In this document: piece by piece, positions 14,885 through 23,132 of the stretch
How the letters are laid out: every line of letters starts with the position of its first letter
Numbering within the stretch: position 1 is the stretch's first letter
From: Fimenecus sp964527585
GTDB lineage: Bacteria > Bacillota > Clostridia > Oscillospirales > Acutalibacteraceae
Assembly: GCA_964527585.1 (NCBI GenBank)
Contig: CAZGPE010000019.1
Coordinates: forward strand, 1-29,091
DNA: 29,091 nucleotides
Direction of reading: 5' to 3'
Program-made: the position numbers and the translations under genes
Notes under the pieces: model-generated
What the model saw: only the letters and a program-made list of their open reading frames with translations
Told to the model about the DNA's origin: nothing
Databases searched by the model: none

Positions 14885-16132
14885 TCAGGAAGCTTTTTTT
14901 GTTAACCCATCTTCTAATGTTTTAGATGTTTCAAGCATATTTTCGGCAAATATCGCATACCCTTGCAGTGAATCGTTAATAAAAACATGAGTTACCGCTC
15001 CGACCAACATCCCATTTTGGATAATAGGACTGCCACTCATTCCCTGAACTATCCCGCCTGTTTTTTCAATCAATTCGGGATCGGTTATTTTAATAACCAT
15101 ATTCTTATAATTTGAGTCATTTGAAGGAAAAACCTTTACTATCTCAATGTCGTAATACTGCGGTCCGTTAATGTCAACCGTCGAAATTATCTGCGCTTTA
15201 CCTATACAGACTTCGCTTTTAGTTGCAACGGGTATCTCTTGCCCCGTTATTTCTTCACTGCATACACCGAAAACTCCGCAATCACAGTTTATTTTCAGTT
15301 CTCCTGTTTTTTTGTTTGTGAAAACCCCGCAAAGTTCACCTATTGTCGATTCCGATCCTTTATAGCAACCGCTTATCCGTGCTGCCATAGCATCGCCTTC
15401 GAGTAAAGGCATAATCTTTCCGGTATCGACATCACAAACTGCGTGTCCGAGTCCGCCGAAAACTCCGGTGTTTTTGTCATAATAGGTAACAGTTCCCACA
15501 CCCGCAGTGCTGTCTCTCACCCAAAGTCCTGCTTTGTTCTTTCCGTCGCTTTCCGATTTTGCAAGAGTAATTACGGTTTCAAACGGCTTCCCGTCCCTGT
15601 CTGCCGTTACTCTTACCGTTCCGTCGGAAGTTCTTTGGAAAAATTTTGTAAGTTCTGATACCGTTGTGATTTTAACCCCGTCAAGTGCTGTAATCACATC
15701 ACCCGTTTCAAGTCCCGCTTCCCGCCCGGGATTTCGTGAGCCTTGTGCCGTTTGAACATCATCCATACCAACGATAATTGTTCCGTCGGTATAAAGTTTA
15801 ATTCCGAACACATCTCCGCCGACAACAACATATTGTCTTTTTGAAACGGTTACCGAAGAAGACTTTATCGGAATGGTATTAAGAATAGATACATCAACAG
15901 TATACTCTCTCTCCTGCAAGCGATCGTCAATAACCGATTGAGTCGTATCCGCAGACACAGAGTCTTCATTTTGGGTTACGCTTAACGAAAAAATTTCGCT
16001 AATCGTTATTTGCTCACTCTCAACAAGATGGATACTGTCAGGTATCGTATTATCGGCAAAAACAACCATTCCGAAAATTACAGAGGTAATTATAAGCCCG
16101 ATAAAGCTCAATATTTTGAAAAAATATTTCAT
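14885..16132 (-). CDS. spoIVB: SpoIVB signalling serine peptidase
   Basis: A 415-residue S55 peptidase secreted from the forespore into the intermembrane space, where it triggers pro-sigma-K processing. It has an N-terminal membrane/signal segment (about 5-26), a PDZ domain (about 125-190: GREAGLETGDVITALDG) and the peptidase domain. In that domain are FGGLGHAVCD (catalytic His) and QGMSGSPIIQNG (catalytic Ser), with Asp in KITDPELI. The length matches the family. The ATG follows GGAGGTG five bases away. The gene is directly upstream of spo0A with a terminator between them. No recN is present upstream; the aroK end is there instead. Family assignment is secure. Confidence 0.95.
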   Translation of the reverse strand: MKYFFKILSFIGLIITSVIFGMVVFADNTIPDSIHLVESEQITISEIFSLSVTQNEDSVSADTTQSVIDDRLQEREYTVDVSILNTIPIKSSSVTVSKRQYVVVGGDVFGIKLYTDGTIIVGMDDVQTAQGSRNPGREAGLETGDVITALDGVKITTVSELTKFFQRTSDGTVRVTADRDGKPFETVITLAKSESDGKNKAGLWVRDSTAGVGTVTYYDKNTGVFGGLGHAVCDVDTGKIMPLLEGDAMAARISGCYKGSESTIGELCGVFTNKKTGELKINCDCGVFGVCSEEITGQEIPVATKSEVCIGKAQIISTVDINGPQYYDIEIVKVFPSNDSNYKNMVIKITDPELIEKTGGIVQGMSGSPIIQNGMLVGAVTHVFINDSLQGYAIFAENMLETSKTLEDGLTKKAS

Positions 16133-16265
16133 TTTTCACCTCCGCTTTTGCGACTTTTGCCGCAGTAATAATTTGTGCTTATTCGATTGTTTTATAATAG
16201 GAAAATTTACGGCTTTATTGATTATTATGGACAAAATGTCAATTTATAAAATAATAAAAGATAAA

Positions 16266-16297
16266 AAAATATCCTCGGAAAATACAATCCGAGGATA
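16266..16297 (-). terminator. Terminator after aroK, ending the lon-to-aroK run
   Basis: A perfect 10-bp stem (16288-16297 with 16270-16279) and 8-base loop is followed on the minus strand by TTTTTTT, seven bases after the aroK stop. The remaining 16133-16265 spoIVB upstream region is AT-rich; no sigma-F/G promoter could be assigned with confidence. Confidence 0.92.
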
Positions 16298-16303
16298 AAA
16301 TTT

Positions 16304-16798
16304 TTATTTTATTAAATTAACAATTTTTTCAACCGATGTTTCGACATTTTCATTTTCGGTTGTTATAGTGAAATCAGCATATTTTTTATAAAGAGGAAGC
16401 CGTTGATGAAGTATTTCTTCAACACTTTCTCCTTTTTTTGCGGCTATACCACGGGTTTTAATGTTAGAAAGTCTTTTAAGAAGAACTTTAGATGAAACAT
16501 CAATAAACACCGTAACGGAATTTTTCTTCAAATGTTCCATTGCTTTTTCGGAAAACACCGCACTTCCGCCGGTTGAAATCACACAGTTATAACATTCCAA
16601 AGAAAGAATTGCGTTTTCCTCGGCTTTGAGAAAACAGTCAAGTCCGTCAGTGTCTATAATTTCCTGCAATAATCTGCCTTCACGCTGCTGAATTACAAGA
16701 TCGGTATCCACAAATCCGATTCCGAGTGTTTTCGCAAGAACAACGCCCACCGTACTTTTTCCGGATGCGGGCATACCGATTAAAACTACATTTTTCAT
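16304..16798 (-). CDS. aroK: Shikimate kinase-like P-loop kinase
   Basis: A 164-residue nucleoside-triphosphate kinase of the shikimate/gluconate kinase fold. It has P-loop GMPASGKST, the DTD pair that binds metal and substrate, STGGSA in place of the usual GGG, the LID region TRGIA and RLPLYKKYADF. The shikimate-contacting Arg in the usual F-R-x-x-E motif is replaced: here it is F-L-K-A-E (Leu near residue 57). The substrate may therefore differ, or be bound through the neighbouring Lys. The start ATG at 16798 shares its A with the pfkA stop (TGATG), with no clear ribosome site, so translation is coupled to pfkA. The gene symbol is a family-level guess. Confidence 0.8.
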   Translation of the reverse strand: MKNVVLIGMPASGKSTVGVVLAKTLGIGFVDTDLVIQQREGRLLQEIIDTDGLDCFLKAEENAILSLECYNCVISTGGSAVFSEKAMEHLKKNSVTVFIDVSSKVLLKRLSNIKTRGIAAKKGESVEEILHQRLPLYKKYADFTITTENENVETSVEKIVNLIK

Positions 16799-17760
16799 CA
16801 AATTGAAATCTCGTGAGCAAGCTTATAAAGATTAAGGTCGATTGACTTTTTCATATTCAACGCTTCGAATATGTCATAATCGACAATATCTTCTTTTTTC
16901 ATTGCCACAACTCTGTTACCGATTCCGTCTTTAAGCAAATCAACTGCCTTACAGCCCATAAGACTTGCGGAAACACGGTCTCTTACCGTAGGCGAACCGC
17001 CACGCTGAACATGACCGAGAATTGTCGCACGAGACTCGATTCCGGTAACATTCTGAATTTTTTCAGCCATTTCAACTACGCCGCCGACACCTTCGGCTAC
17101 AATAATTACAAAATGTTTCTTGCCTGTTTTCTGAGTTCTTCTCATTCTTTCGATTACATCCCGTTCGAAATCGAAATCAACTTCGGGAATAAGGATCGTT
17201 GTCGCTCCGCAGGCAATACCCGCATTAAGTGCTATGTAACCTGCACGCCTGCCCATAACCTCAACAACAGAACAGCGGTCATGCGATTCAGTTGTATCAC
17301 GAAGACGGTCAACCATTTCCATTACCGTATTCATCGAAGTGTCAAAACCTATTGTATAATCACTGCACGCAATATCATTATCAATTGTTCCGGGAATTCC
17401 GACGCAGGGAATTCCACGAAGAGAAAGATCTCTTGCTCCACGGAACGAACCGTCGCCGCCGATAACTACAATTCCGTCCAATCCGACTTCTTTACAGGTA
17501 TCAATTGCTTTTTTCATACCCTCTTCGGTTGTAAATTCGGGGCTTCTTGCCGAATAAAGAATTGTACCGCCACGGTTAATTATATTGGAAACAGAACGGA
17601 GATTCATTTCATACATATCTCCGTACATAAGTCCGTTATATCCTCTGCGGATACCCATTACACGCATACCGTTTTCACAGCCCGAACGAACAACTGCTCT
17701 TACTGCGGCGTTCATACCCGGTGCGTCTCCTCCGCTTGTCAAAACACCTATTGTTTTCAT
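16798..17760 (-). CDS. pfkA: ATP-dependent 6-phosphofructokinase
   Basis: Makes fructose 1,6-bisphosphate in glycolysis. It is 320 residues, the standard bacterial PfkA length. SGGDAPGMNAAVRA is the N-terminal loop. GGDGS (101-105) has Gly104, which marks ATP rather than pyrophosphate use. PGTIDND has catalytic Asp127, and MGRRAGYIA and GHVQRGGSPTVRDR bind fructose-6-phosphate. The start follows GAGGTGAT. A promoter at 17789-17816 sits between it and dnaE, so it can be expressed apart from the upstream run. Confidence 0.97.
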   Translation of the reverse strand: MKTIGVLTSGGDAPGMNAAVRAVVRSGCENGMRVMGIRRGYNGLMYGDMYEMNLRSVSNIINRGGTILYSARSPEFTTEEGMKKAIDTCKEVGLDGIVVIGGDGSFRGARDLSLRGIPCVGIPGTIDNDIACSDYTIGFDTSMNTVMEMVDRLRDTTESHDRCSVVEVMGRRAGYIALNAGIACGATTILIPEVDFDFERDVIERMRRTQKTGKKHFVIIVAEGVGGVVEMAEKIQNVTGIESRATILGHVQRGGSPTVRDRVSASLMGCKAVDLLKDGIGNRVVAMKKEDIVDYDIFEALNMKKSIDLNLYKLAHEISI

Positions 17761-17788
17761 TTTATCACCTCATAAATTATCAACATAT

Positions 17789-17816
17789 ATAATACACGAA
17801 AAGAAAAAATAGTCAA
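17789..17816 (-). promoter_or_regulatory. Internal sigma-A promoter of pfkA-aroK
   Basis: On the minus strand TTGACT (17811-17816) and TATTAT (17789-17794) are 16 bp apart, in the 72-base gap after dnaE. There is no convincing terminator in that gap, so dnaE transcripts may also read through. Confidence 0.65.
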
Positions 17817-17832
17817 GTAAAAGCCGCTTTTT

Positions 17833-20800
17833 TCATTGAATTACGACATTGTTTTCACCTAATTCTCTCTTCAACTCTTCTAACAAATCAGCTTTACCTA
17901 AAACGGTATAATCGGTTTTAGAATATTTTTTCGTATCGCTGAAATAGAAATAGACAGTGCGGTCTCCGTTTTGAGAAGAAAGCATATGGGTTATTTTAGA
18001 GATTCTCGGATCGTTTTCGTTCGAAAATCTTAAGAACACGCCGCTTTTTTTTGCACTTTTCCGTAATTGAGGACAAGGTTCGAAAACTTCGGCATTTATT
18101 CTCAAGTCCTCATCATCTCTTACGGAAAGTTTGCCTTTAATGACAACAACAGTTCCGACATTAAGCAACTGCCTTACTCTTTCGTAAACTTTTGGAAATA
18201 CAATAACTTCGACAGAACCGGTTACATCTTCCGTATTAACAAAAGCCATTGTCGAATCATTTTTTGTTATTTTCTTTTTTACGGAATTTATTATTCCGAA
18301 AACTTTTACATAATCCCCGTCTTTATATCGGCTCAACTCGTCATTTTCCGCTTCGAGTAAATCCGAAATTTTAACCGCATTTATATTTTCCGTTATTTGC
18401 ATATATTCCGCCATAGGATGACCGGAAATATAAAGACCGGTTGTTTCCTTTTCGAAATTAAGCAAATCAAGTTTTGAAAACTCTTCACAGTGTGAAAATT
18501 GCGGTTTGGAAGTATCTTCTATACCGTCTAAATCAAAAAGTCCGATTTGCCCGTCTACATTCCGCCTTTTCTCGTTTTCAAGAGAAGTTATAACCGAGTT
18601 AAGACTCATCAGCATTTCACGGCGATTAAGATCCAAAGAATCCAACGCTCCGCATTTGACCAAATTTTCAACTGCTCTTTTATTAAAGTTTTTAGAGTAA
18701 ACTCTCTTGCAAAAATCGTAAAACGAAGTATATTTTCCGTTAATACAACGCTCTTTGTATATTACATCTATAAAATTCCTGCCGAGTGTTTTAACCGCAA
18801 GCAGACCAAAGCGTATTTTACCGAATTCGGTTGTAAATTCCGCACGGGAAAAATTGACATCCGGAGACAAGACTTCGATTCCCATCTTAGCACATTCGGA
18901 AATATACATAGTTATTTTGTTTGTAGAATCAATTACACTTGTTAAAAGCGCAGCCATAAATTCCGCAGGATAATGACATTTGAGATAAGCAGTCTGATAC
19001 GCTACAAGAGCGTATGCGGCCGAATGAGATTTATTAAACGCATACGATGCAAAAGAAGTCATATCATCAAATATGCTGTTTGCAACCTGCTCGGTGATTG
19101 CGTTTTGCTTACATCCGTTAACAAATGCTGTACGCTCTTTTTCCATTACATCGTGCTTCTTTTTTGACATAGCACGGCGCACAATATCCGCCCTTCCGAG
19201 AGAATATCCGGCAAGCGAACGGAAAATTTCCATTACCTGTTCCTGATACACCATACATCCGTTGGTAACTTCAAGTATAGGCTTGAGTTTTTCGGTTTTA
19301 TATTTCACACTTTGCGGATTATGGCGATTTGAAATATAAGTATCAATCGAATCCATCGGTCCCGGTCGATAAAGAGAAATAACCGCTATAATATCTTCCA
19401 AATTTTCAGGTTTTAATCTTGAAAGAACCCTTCGCAATCCTGCCGATTCGCACTGAAAAACACCGTAAGTATCTCCGTTTTGGAAAAGTTCAAATGTTTT
19501 TTTATCGTCAAGCGGAACCGTTTCGATTGAAAAATCGGGATTTTTTTCTTTTACGGCTTTTACGCAGTCATCAATCACCGTAAGGGTTCTCAAGCCGAGA
19601 AAATCCATTTTAAGAAGTCCCAATTCTTCAATTGCGGTCATTGTATACTGTGTTACAACGGAGTCGTCATTTTTTGCAAGAGGTACATATTCGCTGACGG
19701 GTTTATCCGTTATAACAACTCCCGCAGCATGAGTCGATGCGTGTCTGGGCATACCCTCAACGGCTCTCGCAAGGTCGATGAGTTCTTTTATTTTTTCATC
19801 GGTATCATAAAGATGTTTAAGTTCCGAATTCTTTTTCAGCGCTTTATCAATAGTAATGTCGAGTTCCCTCGGAATCTGTTTTGAAACCGCATCTACGGTA
19901 TTGTAAGCGATGCCGAGAACTCTGCCGACATCTCTTATTGCCGCACGGGCAGCCATTGTTCCGAAAGTTACTATTTGCGCAACATGGTCGCTTCCGTATT
20001 TCCGAATGACATAATCTATAACTTCTTCACGCCGTTCATAGCAGAAATCGACATCAATATCGGGCATACTTACTCTTTCGGGATTAAGGAAGCGTTCAAA
20101 AATAAGATTATATTTTATCGGATCAATTCCCGTAATTCCCATGCAGTACGCCGCTAAGCTTCCCGCTCCCGATCCTCTTCCGGGGCCGACGGGAATCGAA
20201 TTGGATTTAGCGTAATTTATAAAATCGGCTACTATTAAAAAGTAGTCTACATATCCCATATTTTTAATTACGGAAAGTTCGTAATCAAGTCTTTGCGTAT
20301 ACTGTTGTTCGGGATTTTTCCCTATTTTTTCATATAATCCGCAATAACATTTATTCTTAAAATACTCAAAATGGTCCTGACCGTCCGGAACATCAAAATG
20401 AGGCAATTTGGTTTTATGAAATTCGAATTCGAGATTGCACTTATCCGCTATGAGTGCGGTATTCGCTACCGCTTCGGGATAATCGGGAAAAAGTTCAAGC
20501 ATCTCTTTTTCGTTTTTAAGATAAAAATCATCGGTTTTGAATTCAAGTCCCGTTTCTTCGTCAATTGTATGGTTAGTCTGTATACAAATGAGAACCTTCT
20601 GAGTTTTGGCATCCTCACGGTTTATATAATGAACATCGTTTGTTGCGACAAGGGGAATACCTGTTTCTTCTGATAATTTTGCTATTTTAGGTAAAATTTC
20701 AAGTTGTTCTTTTATGTGGTGATTTTGTATTTCCAGATAAAAATTCCCATATCCGAACACGGAATTATACCAAAGAGCCGTTTGCTTTGCCGCTTCGTAA

Positions 20801-21249
20801 TCATTTTGAATAAGTTTTCTCGGAATTTCACCTGCAAGGCAAGCGGACAAAGCGATAATTCCTTCATGATATTTTTCAAGTAATTCTTTATCGACTCTCG
20901 GTTTAACATAAAACCCGTTCGTCCAAGATTCAGAAACCATTTTAATCAAATTTTTATAACCTGTTTCGTTTTTACACAGCAAAACAAGATGATTTCTTTG
21001 AGTGTCAATAGAATGGACTTTATCGTGCCTGCTTCTTTGAGCAACATATACTTCGCAGCCGATTATCGCTTTAATTCCTTTTTCCTTTGCCTGCTTATAA
21101 AATTCGATTGCGCCGAACATATTACCGTGATCGGTTATCGCAACCGCTGTCTGTCCGTTCTCTTTTACAGCATCAAACAGTTGCCCTAAACGGCAGGCGC
21201 CGTCGAGCAAACTGTACTGAGTATGCAAATGTAAATGAACGAATGACAT
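17833..21249 (-). CDS. dnaE: DNA polymerase III subunit alpha
   Basis: A replicative polymerase of 1138 residues. The N-terminal PHP domain looks metal-competent: HLHLHTQYS (His7, His9), TDHGNM (Asp40, His41), GCEVYV (Glu66), NHLVLL and TNDVHYI. The polymerase core has PGRGSGAG and the catalytic MPDIDVDF (Asp397, Asp399), then YRPGPMDSI and the helix-hairpin-helix. A C-terminal OB fold (about 970-1060: KVFGIINSVKKKITK) closes it. No DEDDh exonuclease insert is present, so it is DnaE and not PolC. Clostridia usually carry PolC as well, where DnaE extends primers. The gene begins 12 bases after lysA with GAGGT upstream. Confidence 0.97.
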   Translation of the reverse strand: MSFVHLHLHTQYSLLDGACRLGQLFDAVKENGQTAVAITDHGNMFGAIEFYKQAKEKGIKAIIGCEVYVAQRSRHDKVHSIDTQRNHLVLLCKNETGYKNLIKMVSESWTNGFYVKPRVDKELLEKYHEGIIALSACLAGEIPRKLIQNDYEAAKQTALWYNSVFGYGNFYLEIQNHHIKEQLEILPKIAKLSEETGIPLVATNDVHYINREDAKTQKVLICIQTNHTIDEETGLEFKTDDFYLKNEKEMLELFPDYPEAVANTALIADKCNLEFEFHKTKLPHFDVPDGQDHFEYFKNKCYCGLYEKIGKNPEQQYTQRLDYELSVIKNMGYVDYFLIVADFINYAKSNSIPVGPGRGSGAGSLAAYCMGITGIDPIKYNLIFERFLNPERVSMPDIDVDFCYERREEVIDYVIRKYGSDHVAQIVTFGTMAARAAIRDVGRVLGIAYNTVDAVSKQIPRELDITIDKALKKNSELKHLYDTDEKIKELIDLARAVEGMPRHASTHAAGVVITDKPVSEYVPLAKNDDSVVTQYTMTAIEELGLLKMDFLGLRTLTVIDDCVKAVKEKNPDFSIETVPLDDKKTFELFQNGDTYGVFQCESAGLRRVLSRLKPENLEDIIAVISLYRPGPMDSIDTYISNRHNPQSVKYKTEKLKPILEVTNGCMVYQEQVMEIFRSLAGYSLGRADIVRRAMSKKKHDVMEKERTAFVNGCKQNAITEQVANSIFDDMTSFASYAFNKSHSAAYALVAYQTAYLKCHYPAEFMAALLTSVIDSTNKITMYISECAKMGIEVLSPDVNFSRAEFTTEFGKIRFGLLAVKTLGRNFIDVIYKERCINGKYTSFYDFCKRVYSKNFNKRAVENLVKCGALDSLDLNRREMLMSLNSVITSLENEKRRNVDGQIGLFDLDGIEDTSKPQFSHCEEFSKLDLLNFEKETTGLYISGHPMAEYMQITENINAVKISDLLEAENDELSRYKDGDYVKVFGIINSVKKKITKNDSTMAFVNTEDVTGSVEVIVFPKVYERVRQLLNVGTVVVIKGKLSVRDDEDLRINAEVFEPCPQLRKSAKKSGVFLRFSNENDPRISKITHMLSSQNGDRTVYFYFSDTKKYSKTDYTVLGKADLLEELKRELGENNVVIQ

Positions 21250-21261
21250 TTAAGTTACCTC

Positions 21262-22533
21262 TTATTCAGTTACTTTTTTATAAAAATCGAATCCGTCAAA
21301 TGTAGCGAAATAATCTTTGGGAGTTTCGGCTCTTCTTATAAGTTCGAAACTGCCGTCCGTTTTCAAAAGTATCTCGGCAGACTTAAGTTTACCGTTGTAG
21401 TTATAACCCATAGCAAATCCGTGAGCACCGGTATCGTGGATATAAATAAGATCTCCCATCTCGATTTCCGGCAACATTCTGTCAATTGCGAATTTATCAT
21501 TGTTTTCACAAAGGGATCCGGTAACATCGTACATTTTGTTACATTCGGCATTTTCTTTTCCCAAAACCGTAATGTGATGATATGCGCCGTACATTGCGGG
21601 ACGCATAAGGTTTACCGCACAGGCATCCACACCGATATATTCTTTATGGGTATGTTTACGGTTAATTGCCCTTGTAACCAACGCACCGTAAGGTCCCATC
21701 ATAAATCTTCCGAGTTCCGTATAAAGCGAAACATCGCCCATACCGTTAGGAACAAGAACTTCTTCGTAAACTTTTTTAACTCCGTTTCCGATTTCGAAAA
21801 TATCGTTAGGTGTCTGATCGGGACGGTAAGGGATTCCAACTCCACCTGAAAGGTTAATAAACTTAATATCGGCACCTGTCTCGTTTTTCAGTTTAACGGC
21901 AACTTCGAAAAGAGTTTTCGCAAGAGTCGGATAGTAATCGTTAGTTACGGTATTACTTGCAAGAAAAGCATGAATTCCGAATTCTTTTACGCCTTTCGAT
22001 TTAAGAATTTTGAACGCTTCGAAAAGCTGTTCGGTTGTCATACCGTATTTAGCATCACCGGGGTTGTCCATTATGCTGTTGGCAATTTTGAAATATCCGC
22101 CCGGATTATATCTGCAAGATATTTTTTCGGGAAGTTTACCGAGAGTTTTTTCAAGCACTTCGATATGAGTAATATCGTCAAGGTTAATAATCGCTCCGAG
22201 ATCATTGGCATACTTAAATTCTTCGGCGGGAGTATCGTTTGAAGAAAACATAATACAATCGCCTGTTGCACCGATGGCTTTCGAAAGCATAAGTTCGGTT
22301 TTCGACGAACAGTCGCATCCGCAACCGTATTCACGCAAAATATTTATAAGGAAAGGATTGGGCGTTGCCTTAACCGCAAAATACTCACGGAATCCTTTGT
22401 TCCAAGAAAACGCTTTGTATAAATTTTCGCAATTCTCACGAATTCCTTTTTCATCGTAAATATGGAACGGTGTAGGATATACTTTAGCGATTTCTTCCGC
22501 TTTTTCTTTTGTAAGGAAAGGTGTTTTTGTCAT
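21262..22533 (-). CDS. lysA: Diaminopimelate decarboxylase-type PLP enzyme
   Basis: A fold-III PLP decarboxylase of 423 residues that should convert meso-diaminopimelate to lysine. The PLP Lys lies in YFAVKATPNP (Lys55). NLSGGVGIPY is the phosphate-binding glycine loop, and the C-terminal TGSLCENNDKF provides the conserved Cys-Glu of the partner subunit. The usual HVGSQ motif is replaced by GIHAFLASN. A related PLP-decarboxylase specificity is possible. The ATG shares a base with the engB stop (TAATG), after GGAGG. Confidence 0.87.
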   Translation of the reverse strand: MTKTPFLTKEKAEEIAKVYPTPFHIYDEKGIRENCENLYKAFSWNKGFREYFAVKATPNPFLINILREYGCGCDCSSKTELMLSKAIGATGDCIMFSSNDTPAEEFKYANDLGAIINLDDITHIEVLEKTLGKLPEKISCRYNPGGYFKIANSIMDNPGDAKYGMTTEQLFEAFKILKSKGVKEFGIHAFLASNTVTNDYYPTLAKTLFEVAVKLKNETGADIKFINLSGGVGIPYRPDQTPNDIFEIGNGVKKVYEEVLVPNGMGDVSLYTELGRFMMGPYGALVTRAINRKHTHKEYIGVDACAVNLMRPAMYGAYHHITVLGKENAECNKMYDVTGSLCENNDKFAIDRMLPEIEMGDLIYIHDTGAHGFAMGYNYNGKLKSAEILLKTDGSFELIRRAETPKDYFATFDGFDFYKKVTE

Positions 22534-23123
22534 TATTTTGCCTCCAAATGAGATTCAATTATTTCTTTTATTTTTTCAACATTTTCTCCGGTTTGAGAAG
22601 AAAACGGTATTATATTTTCTTCGGGTACAAAAGGCAATTCTTCCCGTGATTTTTCAACACGGGTTTTATATTCGCCTTTGTTGAGTTTATCGCTTTTTGT
22701 CATAACGACAATATAATCTATTCCTGCGTGTTCGAGAAATTCCATCATCATTATATCGTCTGCCGTTGCGGGATGTCTCATATCGACAAGTTGGACAACA
22801 AGACTTATTTTTCTTCCCGAATTAAAATACTGTTCCATCATACTTGCCCAGCGTGTTTTTTCGCTTTTGGCAACTTTAGCGTAACCGTATCCGGGCAAAT
22901 CGACAATCTTGGCATCTTTTCCGCACGAATAAAAATTTATTGTTATTGTTTTACCCGGAACAGAACTTACTCTTGCAAGATTTTTCCTGTTGAATACTTT
23001 ATTTATAAGAGAAGACTTTCCGACATTCGACCGCCCCGAAAAAACGATTTCCGGCAACTCCGACGGCGGAAGCTGTTCAAAAGTTCCGTATGCTCTTTCA
23101 AATTGTGCTTTTGAATAATCCAT
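22533..23123 (-). CDS. engB: Ribosome biogenesis GTP-binding protein YsxC/EngB
   Basis: A 196-residue GTPase that helps mature the large ribosomal subunit. G1 is GRSNVGKSS (about 30-38), the G2 Thr lies in GKTITINF, G3 is DLPGYGYAK (about 75-83) and G4 is TKSDKLNKGE. The length and motifs are typical of EngB. It starts 9 bases after the lon stop with AAGGAG, and its stop overlaps the lysA start. lon next to engB is a conserved pair in Firmicutes. Confidence 0.97.
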   Translation of the reverse strand: MDYSKAQFERAYGTFEQLPPSELPEIVFSGRSNVGKSSLINKVFNRKNLARVSSVPGKTITINFYSCGKDAKIVDLPGYGYAKVAKSEKTRWASMMEQYFNSGRKISLVVQLVDMRHPATADDIMMMEFLEHAGIDYIVVMTKSDKLNKGEYKTRVEKSREELPFVPEENIIPFSSQTGENVEKIKEIIESHLEAK

Positions 23124-23132
23124 AATTGCTCC

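Noticed and set aside
16133..16265. Sigma-G or sigma-F promoter ahead of spoIVB
   Set aside because: GAATA-like and TTGACA-like boxes exist, but no matching -10 element lies at the proper spacing.
17017..17775. Long plus-strand reading frame opposite pfkA
   Set aside because: It is an antisense shadow: its composition (Cys, Asn, Tyr-rich) is not protein-like and pfkA on the other strand is certain.
17761..17832. Short AAAGC-GG-CTTT hairpin as a dnaE terminator
   Set aside because: The loop would be only about two bases and no T-tract of useful length follows.
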